Shown here piece by piece: positions 37,466 to 45,448 of a DNA stretch of 64,000 nucleotides (position 1 is its first letter; each line of letters opens with the position of its first letter). The position numbers and the translations under genes were made by a program. The notes below the pieces were generated by a model. It worked only from the letters and a program-made list of their open reading frames with translations, was not told the origin of the DNA and did not search any database. Source of the DNA: Bacteroidota bacterium (GTDB lineage Bacteria; Bacteroidota; Bacteroidia; Cytophagales; Cyclobacteriaceae); NCBI GenBank assembly GCA_024280115.1, contig JAJRQT010000013.1:1-64000 (forward strand), in the 5' to 3' direction.

Positions 37466-40186
37466 CTACCTCAATAACCTCACGGAGCCTTTGTTCTTGC
37501 CTTGATAACTTACAGATTGCCCGTCAATAAACTGACCGCTTACCGTCCAGAAATATGTTCCGCCCGGCAATTCTCTGCCTTGATAATTCCCATCCCATCC
37601 GGGATTTAGCGAGTTGGCATTTAGCTCATAAATTTTCGCGCCTTTTTCGTCATAAATATGAAACGAAATCTCTTTAATCCCTTCTCCGTAAACCCTGAGA
37701 TAGTCATTATTTCCGTCTCCATTCGGTGTAAACAGGTCTGGCACAAATACCGACCTTTTTACCAAAACAAGCAATGAGGATTCAGCAGAGCAACTATTCC
37801 CATCTGTTCCGCGCACCTTGTATTTGGTGGTAGAAACAGGCGAGGCCCATGTGTTTTTCGAGTTTGGCGCATCCAATCCAATGTCTGGAGACCACGAATA
37901 AGTTTCGGCTCCATCAGCTTCGAGCCTCACCCTTTCTCCGCGATATATTTCCTGGTCGCCATTTGTCGTCACAATTGGTAATTCATTGATTTCAAGTAAA
38001 AAATCTACCGAATCAACAAAACAATTATCCTCAACAATAACTAATTCAATCTTATCCAAATCATTTACAGTAATCTCCGGATTTGGTATATTAGAATCAT
38101 CAAATACTTCGGGAGGGCTCCAGAAAAAATCTAATGCTTCTATATTTATGGAAGAGAAAATATCGATCTGCGTGGGTTGACCTTTGCAAGCGGCGATAGA
38201 GTTTGGCAATACCTCCGGATCAAATATTTTATCCTTCGACTTTAGCTCAAGGGTATCGTAAACCAGGCAAATCAGCGAATCAAAAGCTTCGGCCACCAGC
38301 GGAAATTCAGGTATCGAATCCAGGATAATTTCATTTCCTGATGCTACGAGTTTATTATTATACCACCAGTTGACAGAATCCCATTCCCCAATTACTGAAA
38401 TTACATTAGTGGAATCATTGCAAACGGTGAATGGTACTAAAATTTCCTCATCCCTCTTTTCTATATCGACCGCCAAAGAATAATTCAATACACAACGATC
38501 AGTTTCTTCGTCGCATGGAATTTTGGGTAAATAATATGCATAGATGGTATCAGGCTCCAGCGCTTTAAAAGTCAATTCTGGTGATTTTGACAAAAAGCCC
38601 TTTTTTACTGAAAACCAGGAAACCGAATCATTTTCATCGCCAAGACTGAGGGTAATATCTGAATTGAAACATACGGTAGTATCTTCAACAATCAGATCAA
38701 AGCAATTGACGGGTACATAGTAATTGTGGCAAGGGCCTCCTTTGCATTTTCTGATATCGGATGATGCGTAAAAGGCATTATCAACCCCGACTACACCCCA
38801 AAAGTATTTGCCATTCTTAAGGTGATTTGCCGTATATGTGTTGTCAAACCATTGATATCCGTTGCCAACAACTTTTCTAAAACCAACTCTGTTCGTGGTA
38901 TCCATGTCATATCCCGGCATAGTATGGTACGCTCCCGTCGCCTCGTTCTGCAGAAATAACTCATAGCTTATTGAGGCCGAATCGGTGTGATCATCACTTG
39001 TTTTTTGCCAGGAAAAAAAAGTCTGGTCGTAAATGGTCAGGGGAGGGCGGATATACACGGGTTCGGGGCCTTTATTATAAATGGTTGTTTGGTTGAGTTG
39101 TGTATATATTATAATGGTATCGTTCGCGCTTGTCAGCGATAGTAAATCCAGGTCTCCATCGTCATTAATGTCAGCCGGGAGATTGATAAAGCCAACGTTT
39201 ATTTCGAAAAAACTGCTGTCCCCCGAAAATAGTTGACTTCCCTCATTTTTGTGAAAAATCACTGAATCCTGCTCGCCCTGACTGACGGATAAAATATCCG
39301 CAAGTCCGTCCAGGTCGATATCTGCGAGGCAAAAATTGGGGCTATTCAGGTTCGTTAAGGTTGTGGTATCGACCTCGAATCCGCTGGGAGTTTGGTAATA
39401 AATATAATTGACCTTAACCGTATCATCTTCAGAGGCATTGATTATAAAATCGATGGTTCCATCTTTATTTAAATCGCCGGTAGCGACAGAATTAATCATT
39501 GGGAAATCAGCGAAACTATCCATTTTTATTGAATCATCATCAAATGAAAACTTGACAAGTTCATCGTTCAAATTACCTGCTTCATGATGGACAAAAGCCA
39601 TGACATGCTCATTTGACAAATAATAGGAGGCCGAGGCAAGGGAGATATTCATTATTTTATTCATCTCAAGAAAAGAAGTATCCTGCACAATCCAGGTGAC
39701 AAAAGAAGCATTATTGTCATCCGTACTGCTTACAATAAAATCTTCGTCTCCATCAAAATCTACATCGTAAATAATAAACGCTTCTGCCCGAATATCAATT
39801 TCCTGCAAGTCAAAATTAAGCCCCTCACGATTCAGCGCAACAACAAGGGATTCTTGCTCTCCGGATTTCGGATAGACGATATCTATAAATCCATCGTGAT
39901 TGATATCCTTGAGTTGAAAATCCAAATCTGAAGGTGAATCCAGGAGCAACTGCCGGTACTGGAAATCTGTGGTGTCTTTTTGAATAAGCACAAAAATGTC
40001 AATTTGACCATCCGCCAATTTGAACCCCAACACATCAAGCTTCCCGTCATTGTTCATATCGGCCCATTTTACATTGATTTGTTCTATACCTTCAAATCGT
40101 GCTATTTCTGACGCATAAAACGGCTGCGAAAAAGCAATAGAGCAGCTCATGCTGAAGGCGAAAAATAATAGGATTGCTTTTTTCAT
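37466..40186 (-). CDS. secreted FG-GAP/VCBS-repeat protein with type B T9SS C-terminus
   Basis: The product has 906 residues. After a signal peptide (SIAFSQ) come about six FG-GAP/VCBS-type repeats in the first 350 residues, each with a Ca-binding core such as ADMNNDGKLDVLGF, INHDGFIDIV, DVDFDGDEDFIV, DLNKDGTIDFII, DIDLDGLADIL and INDDGDLDLL. Immunoglobulin/PKD-like beta domains follow (EIYRGERVRLEADGAETYSW), then the gliding-type C-terminal domain (PDLFTPNGDGNNDYLRV ... LPGGTYFWTV). That domain marks T9SS type B cargo, which commonly pairs with a PorP/SprF protein like the one encoded next. It overlaps the TonB-like gene by 4 nt. Confidence 0.9.
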   Translation of the reverse strand: MKKAILLFFAFSMSCSIAFSQPFYASEIARFEGIEQINVKWADMNNDGKLDVLGFKLADGQIDIFVLIQKDTTDFQYRQLLLDSPSDLDFQLKDINHDGFIDIVYPKSGEQESLVVALNREGLNFDLQEIDIRAEAFIIYDVDFDGDEDFIVSSTDDNNASFVTWIVQDTSFLEMNKIMNISLASASYYLSNEHVMAFVHHEAGNLNDELVKFSFDDDSIKMDSFADFPMINSVATGDLNKDGTIDFIINASEDDTVKVNYIYYQTPSGFEVDTTTLTNLNSPNFCLADIDLDGLADILSVSQGEQDSVIFHKNEGSQLFSGDSSFFEINVGFINLPADINDDGDLDLLSLTSANDTIIIYTQLNQTTIYNKGPEPVYIRPPLTIYDQTFFSWQKTSDDHTDSASISYELFLQNEATGAYHTMPGYDMDTTNRVGFRKVVGNGYQWFDNTYTANHLKNGKYFWGVVGVDNAFYASSDIRKCKGGPCHNYYVPVNCFDLIVEDTTVCFNSDITLSLGDENDSVSWFSVKKGFLSKSPELTFKALEPDTIYAYYLPKIPCDEETDRCVLNYSLAVDIEKRDEEILVPFTVCNDSTNVISVIGEWDSVNWWYNNKLVASGNEIILDSIPEFPLVAEAFDSLICLVYDTLELKSKDKIFDPEVLPNSIAACKGQPTQIDIFSSINIEALDFFWSPPEVFDDSNIPNPEITVNDLDKIELVIVEDNCFVDSVDFLLEINELPIVTTNGDQEIYRGERVRLEADGAETYSWSPDIGLDAPNSKNTWASPVSTTKYKVRGTDGNSCSAESSLLVLVKRSVFVPDLFTPNGDGNNDYLRVYGEGIKEISFHIYDEKGAKIYELNANSLNPGWDGNYQGRELPGGTYFWTVSGQFIDGQSVSYQGKNKGSVRLLR

Positions 40187-40935
40187 TTCTGCTCCTGGTT
40201 TTCTTCTACATTAAAAAATAGCGGAATGCGATGGGTACTCTCAATAGGTGCACCGTTTAGCAAGGCGGGCTTCCATTTTGGCATGTTTTTAATTAACTCT
40301 ATCGCTGTTTTATCCAATAGATCATCGAGTTGCTTTTCTACCTTTAGCTTTGTAGGATTTCCCAACGTATCTATTACAAACCTGATGATTACACTTCCTT
40401 CCACTTTATCTTCCAGGGCCTCTTCAGGGTATTTCAAGTTTTTATCAAAATAACCGTAGAGTGCCGGGAACCCATCAATGGGCGCTGCTTCTATGAAAGT
40501 GGTCTTTTTATCAATCACTTCTGAATGTGTTTTGGGAATGGAGTTTTTCTGGTGATTGGCAAGTTCACGGTTAACTTCTTTTTCATTTTCAGAAATGCGG
40601 CCCCGTTCTTTTTTATCATCACTTTCATCGAAAGCAATGGTGGCTTTGCCGGGTTCTGGATTTGACCCTGATTCCTGAGTTTGTGGTTGCTGAAAAATAC
40701 CCTCCTCTGAAGATTGGGGTTTTATAATTTCAGCGTCGGGTGAATACATAAAAAATCCATAAATTGCTATTGTAACTATTCCCGCAAATATTCCCATGCT
40801 CAGCGCAATGCCCCTCCAATTCGTTTGTCCGGCTCCTTTCTCGCAAGCATTTAATAGTTGATCAAAATCAGCCAGTTGGATCGATTCCTCAAGCGAAATT
40901 TCCGGGAGCTTATATACTATTTTATAATTCTTCAT
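40183..40935 (-). CDS. TonB-like energy-transducing membrane protein
   Basis: The product has 250 residues: a cytoplasmic N-terminal segment of about 40 residues, one membrane helix (ALSMGIFAGIVTIAIYGFFMY), a low-complexity periplasmic linker, and a C-terminal TonB domain (YGYFDKNLKYPEEALEDKVEGSVIIRFVIDTLG ... PKWKPALLNGAPIESTHRIPLFF). It sits exactly where an anti-sigma factor is expected, overlapping the ECF sigma gene by 14 nt. The unusually long cytoplasmic N-terminus might bind the sigma factor; this is an idea, not shown. Confidence 0.88.
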   Translation of the reverse strand: MKNYKIVYKLPEISLEESIQLADFDQLLNACEKGAGQTNWRGIALSMGIFAGIVTIAIYGFFMYSPDAEIIKPQSSEEGIFQQPQTQESGSNPEPGKATIAFDESDDKKERGRISENEKEVNRELANHQKNSIPKTHSEVIDKKTTFIEAAPIDGFPALYGYFDKNLKYPEEALEDKVEGSVIIRFVIDTLGNPTKLKVEKQLDDLLDKTAIELIKNMPKWKPALLNGAPIESTHRIPLFFNVEENQEQK

Positions 40936-41545
40936 GGCCGTTTCTTTTACTTAGTTCCTTTTTCATTTTTTTGATTATTCGATGAGACTTTATTCTGGCA
41001 CTGTTTTCTGTGCAGCCAAGTATAAAACCGATGTCGCGAAATGACTTGTTTTGGTAGAACCTCAAGGTAATCAGTTCGAAATCTACAGCATTGAGCCTCC
41101 CGACCATTTGTTCGATTAATTGCAAGATAGACTCTGTCGTGAAATCCTGAATTTCTTCATGGAGTCCGTCAATCAACGGTTCATCCAGCAAAACAATTCT
41201 TGCTTTTTTTGATTTTCTGAAGTAGAGCATGGTTTCATTAAAGGCGATTTTATAAAGCCATGCCGAGAATGGCACCGATTGTATTTTGTACTTACTTAGG
41301 TTGGTCATGGCTTTCAGGAACACATGAGAAGTGATGTCTGAAGCTACATCTTTGTTTGAAACCTTTTGATACACGTAATTAAGAATTGCCGGGAAGTAGT
41401 GGTCGTAGAGTACGCGGAATTTGCGTATATCCTTCTTGCTTTGATTGATGATCTCAATCTCCTTCAGTTTTGACATTTCATTTGCAGGATACTTTTCCAA
41501 GAAATCAGGCTTTTTTGATCTGTTTATTTTTAAAGATACCGTCAT
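40922..41545 (-). CDS. ECF sigma-70 family RNA polymerase sigma factor
   Basis: This 207-residue protein has sigma region 2 (FRVLYDHYFPAILNYVYQKV; ASDITSHVFLKAMTNL; SAWLYKIAFNETMLYFRKS) and region 4 (FELITLRFYQNKSFRDIGFILGCTENSARIKSHRI). The start could be ATG 41545 or an internal ATG at 41476 (MSKLKEIEIINQ), which would drop a basic 23-residue N-terminus. It heads an operon with the TonB-like, cargo and PorP genes, and probably directs transcription of this operon or a related regulon. A perfect 10-bp inverted repeat lies next to its first ATG. Confidence 0.9.
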   Translation of the reverse strand: MTVSLKINRSKKPDFLEKYPANEMSKLKEIEIINQSKKDIRKFRVLYDHYFPAILNYVYQKVSNKDVASDITSHVFLKAMTNLSKYKIQSVPFSAWLYKIAFNETMLYFRKSKKARIVLLDEPLIDGLHEEIQDFTTESILQLIEQMVGRLNAVDFELITLRFYQNKSFRDIGFILGCTENSARIKSHRIIKKMKKELSKRNGHEEL

Positions 41546-41579
41546 AAAGGATAAATGATTGACTTGTTGTTTATCCTTT
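41546..41579 (-). promoter_or_regulatory. inverted repeat abutting the sigma factor start codon
   Basis: AAAGGATAAA (41546-41555) and TTTATCCTTT (41570-41579) form a perfect 10-bp inverted repeat with a 14-nt loop. It ends directly at the ATG (41545) of the sigma gene, so it could be an mRNA hairpin limiting translation or an operator. Confidence 0.4.
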
Positions 41580-41590
41580 TAATTCAATAA

Positions 41591-41815
41591 TTTCAATTCG
41601 TTACCGATAAAATCAATTTAATTGAAATTAATTATTCTTTGAAATATTTGGCAGTACAAAATCTTGAAAGAAAAGAGATCAACCTTTCCCCGCCCAATTT
41701 AAAGCCCCATGAAATTAGTATTAATTACATTGAAGGTGATGAGCAGTTGGAACAGGCTATGTTTGATTTCGTATTGGGTCGAGCTACAAACTTGCCACAA
41801 CGCCTTTACTATTAA
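41591..41815 (+). pseudogene. possible C-terminal gene fragment of unknown family
   Basis: An open frame without ATG reads about 74 codons and looks protein-like over its last 45 residues (LSPPNLKPHEISINYIEG then DEQLEQAMFDFVLGRA and NLPQRLYY). It follows an in-frame stop at 41588-41590. A TTG at 41639 could in principle start a 58-residue peptide. I favour a decayed 3' remnant. The family is not recognised and the call is weak. Confidence 0.3.
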
Positions 41816-42214
41816 CCTGATGGGTATTGTTTGTGATTTTAAATATTTGCGTAACCTCCAAAAACCCACCCCTAACCCCTCCAAGGCGCCTACGCTAAAG
41901 CTTCAGCGATAGCGTGGAGAGGAATTTGATCCTTGTTTAAATTGAACTTGTCATATTCAATGATCGCCGGGTTAATATATTCACTACGACAGGAAAGGAA
42001 AGCAACAGATTTTCCGATCTATCATAACTGAAAATTTCCACATCTTTATAAGTGTAATTTTAATCATTTGAATCCTAGTGAAATTGTATTTAACTTGAGT
42101 ACACTTTATTTTTTTTATAATAAAATCTTTTTCTGAATAGCAGTTATTATTTCTGAAATACTATAATCGAATTAAACATTAATCATTTTTTTAATAAACA
42201 TTAAATCACTTAAA
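41816..42214. other. gene-free region before the 890-residue paralogue array
   Basis: About 400 nt that carry a repeat-like stretch (41871-41930: CCACCCCTAACCCCTCC followed by a CGCTAAAGCTTCAGCG near-palindrome). Upstream of the first paralogue the sequence is AT-rich. No clear TAnnTTTG promoter was found, but one must lie here or nearby. Confidence 0.5.
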
Positions 42215-44890
42215 ATGGGCCCAACCTATCATCGCAGTATCGTCTTTGTCATCTTGTTTTTATCATTCAGCATTGTAACATCCGGCCAGCAGTTGGACGA
42301 ATTAAAATATAAAACTGATAAATCACCAACTCTGCAAAATTCGGTAAATACCGAGTATCAATTTAATGGTTATACCAATTACTGGCATGATACCTACAGC
42401 ACATGGTATCGCTATGGTAATTTGTATAAAATTGTTGTTCCCAACGTGGAAAAGACAATCCTACAAAGCAAGGTTGATATTGCTGAGGATATGGGTATTC
42501 CCGGACTGCTCATGCAGGAAGGATTTATGGATGGCCTGTTGTCTGATACTTACAACACTTTGGATCAACCCAGTCAGACGGATCTGGAAGAAGTCCTAGG
42601 AAAAGAAAATGTGCTCATTTTTATTGACCCAAATTCAGAGACAGGTAAAAAGGTCATAGCAAAACTTCCATCAGATCATAACTGGCCCAAAAAATTAAAG
42701 AGCCATCAGTATGGTGCGACTGACCTTAAAAGAGCAGATGCTTTCTATCTGGAAAATGGTGATAGGAAACTATTTGTTGTCAGCTCGTCTGATGAGAAAA
42801 CACGTGACCAAATAAAGAAACTCATCACAAGAACTACAGAAATTATCACCAACTATGATTTCCACAAAGGTTGGTTTGGAGCATACACACTACTTAATAG
42901 TGTCACATGTACAGATGGGCATCCGCTTGAGGTGATTGGAACAGGCATGAATGAAGGCGCCAGTTGGTTTGTGTTTGAAGGCTATATGGATTTTCTATCA
43001 AAAGATGAAATAGCCGACTGGGTAAAAGAAGTGAAACTTCCCATAGTAACAGATGTGGGGGCCACCCAGATTTATGGATGCAAAGATTATGACGGTTTTC
43101 AGATACAGCAAATGTACGACAAGGAATCATGGGTCAAATTTGCCAAAGAAAAAGAAGGTTATGTGTTTCGCCAGGTTTGGGACACCGTTGCGGATCCTTA
43201 TCAGTATGACGGATATTTTGCCAACGAAGGGAACAAGGAACAAATTGATAATGAAGATGTGCCGTTTGTTTTAAAAACCGGAATGTTAGCCAATAACGCC
43301 TTGTCGAGTATGGTTCTGTTTCTTGAAAAAGGCACAGAATTAACTCAAAAAACTATGTGGGAGGCCATCCTCGACCGGCGAGAAGTGGGCGTATTGTCAC
43401 AAGGGAAAATGATGGGGCCAGCCATCTTTCGCAATGCCCTGCAAATGCTGGTACTTGATAGAATATTTCTTGAAGAGTATTTTGGCGACCGCATTGATAT
43501 TCAGGCCGTGACCGATGGCTATGATTTGCAGGTAACCATTACAAATTCCACGAATGCTGCTGTTTCCGGAACGTTAGAATTGACGCTTCCCGAAGGATTG
43601 AAAGTAAAAGAAAAATCTTCCGTTTCATTAGATCTCGCTGCGGGAAATTCCTTCACTCATCATTTCACCATGCAACCCGGAGCAAGAGCAATGGACAATA
43701 CTAACCCTGTCGCTGTACATTATAAATGGAATGGGAAAAAGAAAAGTACCATGACTATGCTTGATTTACCTCCGGCGATTTCGGTACACCGACTTTTATA
43801 TGCTCATGCGCCAAAAGTGAGCTATCCGGTTACGATCCATAATTTCACCAACAAATCTTCTTTCCCTGTAAAAGTACAGGTCGTAGCCGCTGATAATGAA
43901 AAGAAAGTAATTTTTAAAACCTCACAAACCTGCAATGCTGCAACAGGCACATTTCAGGACATGAAGTTTGACCTGGAGGTTCCTACTGGCAACTATAAAG
44001 TTAAGGTGTCGGCGCTGGGAATTGATTACATATCGCAACTGGGAGTTGGTAAGGCAGAGGGCAAACCTTATGCTTATGAAGTAGATTTAGACGCCGATGG
44101 TGTTATGGAGTATCGCATGGAAAATGACAGCGTCCAGATTACGCTATTAGCTACAGGAGCCAGGGTAATTGAATATATTGTAAAAAGCCGGAATGATAAT
44201 GTGCTATTTAAGTTGTGGCCAAAGAAAGCCATTGACGATAAGCGCTCCTTTCGGAAAAGAGGATATTATCCTTACGGCGGTTTTGAAGATTTCCTGGGAC
44301 AGGCCAGTATGGAAACTCACCAGGTGTACAATACAGAATTAGTTAAAAAGGATGGTGATTATGTTCGCGTGAGAATGTGGACAGATTACTTTGGCAATCG
44401 TATAGAAAAGACCTTTACACTTTACGGAGATTCACCATTATTGGAAGTACGGTTTGCCTTAACCTTTAAAAACCCTGAAGCGAACGTGTTAGGCCCTCAG
44501 CCAATTCTTGAATTGGGAAAGAAACACTGGACAGAGGACGTATTTATGGTTCCAGATGCGGATGGAATTGTTGAATTGCGCATGAAGCCGGAAAAATATT
44601 ATGGGCATGCATTTTTAAATATCAAAGAAGGTTGGAATGCGGGATACGATACTAAACAAGACATTACATTTGTCGGTGCCTTCCCTGTAGATCAACCTTT
44701 ATTCCTGCATATGTGGATGAACCATCCCAGGAATGGTGATGCACATCATTATTACACAGAGTTTCAACCCTGGTTACCGATTTTTCAAAAAAGCACCATG
44801 TATTTTTCATACTATCTATGGGGTGCAGGTGGACCTTGGGAAAATGGTGTGAAAGATCTGAGAAAGATGAATTTGATTACAACACGATAA
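42215..44890 (+). CDS. 890-residue secreted protein, paralogue A of a tandem array
   Basis: This is an 891-residue secreted protein (signal peptide ending VTSGQ) of a family I do not recognise. The N-terminal domain (about 45-430) holds motifs shared with paralogues B and C: YQFNGYTNYWH (48-58), SKVDIAEDMGIPGLLMQEGF (85-104), HKGWFGA (217-223), GHPLEVIG, GMNEGASWFVFEGYMDFL (244-261), LDRREVG (386-392) and GKMMGPA (397-403). Then come an Ig-like NEW3-type domain (430-515), a second beta domain, an EF-hand-like loop DLDADGVMEY (624-633) and a C-terminal beta-rich domain that looks like a galactose-mutarotase-type supersandwich (YYPYGGFEDFLGQ; LGPQPILELG; GAGGPWENG). A role on glycans is likely only by context. 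No sorting domain is seen. Confidence 0.75.
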   Translation: MGPTYHRSIVFVILFLSFSIVTSGQQLDELKYKTDKSPTLQNSVNTEYQFNGYTNYWHDTYSTWYRYGNLYKIVVPNVEKTILQSKVDIAEDMGIPGLLMQEGFMDGLLSDTYNTLDQPSQTDLEEVLGKENVLIFIDPNSETGKKVIAKLPSDHNWPKKLKSHQYGATDLKRADAFYLENGDRKLFVVSSSDEKTRDQIKKLITRTTEIITNYDFHKGWFGAYTLLNSVTCTDGHPLEVIGTGMNEGASWFVFEGYMDFLSKDEIADWVKEVKLPIVTDVGATQIYGCKDYDGFQIQQMYDKESWVKFAKEKEGYVFRQVWDTVADPYQYDGYFANEGNKEQIDNEDVPFVLKTGMLANNALSSMVLFLEKGTELTQKTMWEAILDRREVGVLSQGKMMGPAIFRNALQMLVLDRIFLEEYFGDRIDIQAVTDGYDLQVTITNSTNAAVSGTLELTLPEGLKVKEKSSVSLDLAAGNSFTHHFTMQPGARAMDNTNPVAVHYKWNGKKKSTMTMLDLPPAISVHRLLYAHAPKVSYPVTIHNFTNKSSFPVKVQVVAADNEKKVIFKTSQTCNAATGTFQDMKFDLEVPTGNYKVKVSALGIDYISQLGVGKAEGKPYAYEVDLDADGVMEYRMENDSVQITLLATGARVIEYIVKSRNDNVLFKLWPKKAIDDKRSFRKRGYYPYGGFEDFLGQASMETHQVYNTELVKKDGDYVRVRMWTDYFGNRIEKTFTLYGDSPLLEVRFALTFKNPEANVLGPQPILELGKKHWTEDVFMVPDADGIVELRMKPEKYYGHAFLNIKEGWNAGYDTKQDITFVGAFPVDQPLFLHMWMNHPRNGDAHHYYTEFQPWLPIFQKSTMYFSYYLWGAGGPWENGVKDLRKMNLITTR

Positions 44891-44931
44891 ATTTATTAAG
44901 ATTCTTGGTGTAACTATTGAGGCTCAAATTA

Positions 44932-45411
44932 TTTACCACAGAGAAGTCAGAGATTTTACACAGAGAGCAGCAGAGCAAAGTTATATGAAAGACAATGATA
45001 TTACCGGAAAAATCATAGGCTGTGCAATAAATGTCCATAAAGCGTTAGGTCCAGGTTTACTGGAATCTGCCTACACAGCGTGCTTGTATTATGAAATGGT
45101 AAAAAGTGGACTATTTGTTGAAAAGGAAAAACCCTTGCCATTGGTGTATGAAGAAGTAAAGCTCGATTGTGGATACCGAGCTGATTTCTTTGTGGAAAAA
45201 AGTATAATTGTAGAGGTTAAATCAGTTGATACACTGAACGACATTCATCTGGCACAAACACTAACATATCTAAAACTGGCAAAAAGCAGATTGGGATTAC
45301 TAATTAATTTTAATGTCCTACAATTAAAAAATGGGATTAAACGTGTTGTAAATGGATATTAGCTCTGTGTCTCCTTTGTGTATTCAAACTCTGTTGCCCT
45401 CTGTGGTTAAA
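44932..45411. mobile_element. GxxExxY cassette bounded by imperfect inverted repeats
   Basis: The GxxExxY gene is preceded by ACCACAGAG...ACACAGAGAGCAGCAGAG (from 44936) and followed by CTCTGTGTCTCCTTTGTG...CTCTGTGG (to about 45408), which pair as imperfect inverted repeats of about 45 nt. The unit interrupts an otherwise regular tandem array of paralogues. CACAGAG-type repeats next to GxxExxY genes suggest a small mobile or repeat-borne element. No transposase is present. Confidence 0.5.
44985..45362 (+). CDS. GxxExxY protein (PD-(D/E)XK nuclease superfamily)
   Basis: This 125-residue protein carries the namesake motif GLLESAY (Gly24-x-x-Glu27-x-x-Tyr30) and a nuclease-like core: Asp67 in GYRADFFVE and Glu77/Lys79 in IIVEVKS, then QTLTYLKLAKSRLGLLINFN. 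This fits the PDDEXK_3/GxxExxY family. It is the usual length and contains the complete motif. Its function is unproven; a DNA or RNA endonuclease is suggested by the fold. It stands on its own between two 890-residue genes within inverted repeats and seems unrelated to them. Confidence 0.9.
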   Translation: MKDNDITGKIIGCAINVHKALGPGLLESAYTACLYYEMVKSGLFVEKEKPLPLVYEEVKLDCGYRADFFVEKSIIVEVKSVDTLNDIHLAQTLTYLKLAKSRLGLLINFNVLQLKNGIKRVVNGY

Positions 45412-45448
45412 ATTCAATTCACCCTACATTTCAATTAAGTAGAAAACA

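Noticed and set aside
41699..41912. Two overlapping ORFs of 61 and 67 codons before the array
   Set aside because: They lie in a repeat-like spacer with no homology; another frame reads as a better, though weak, remnant.
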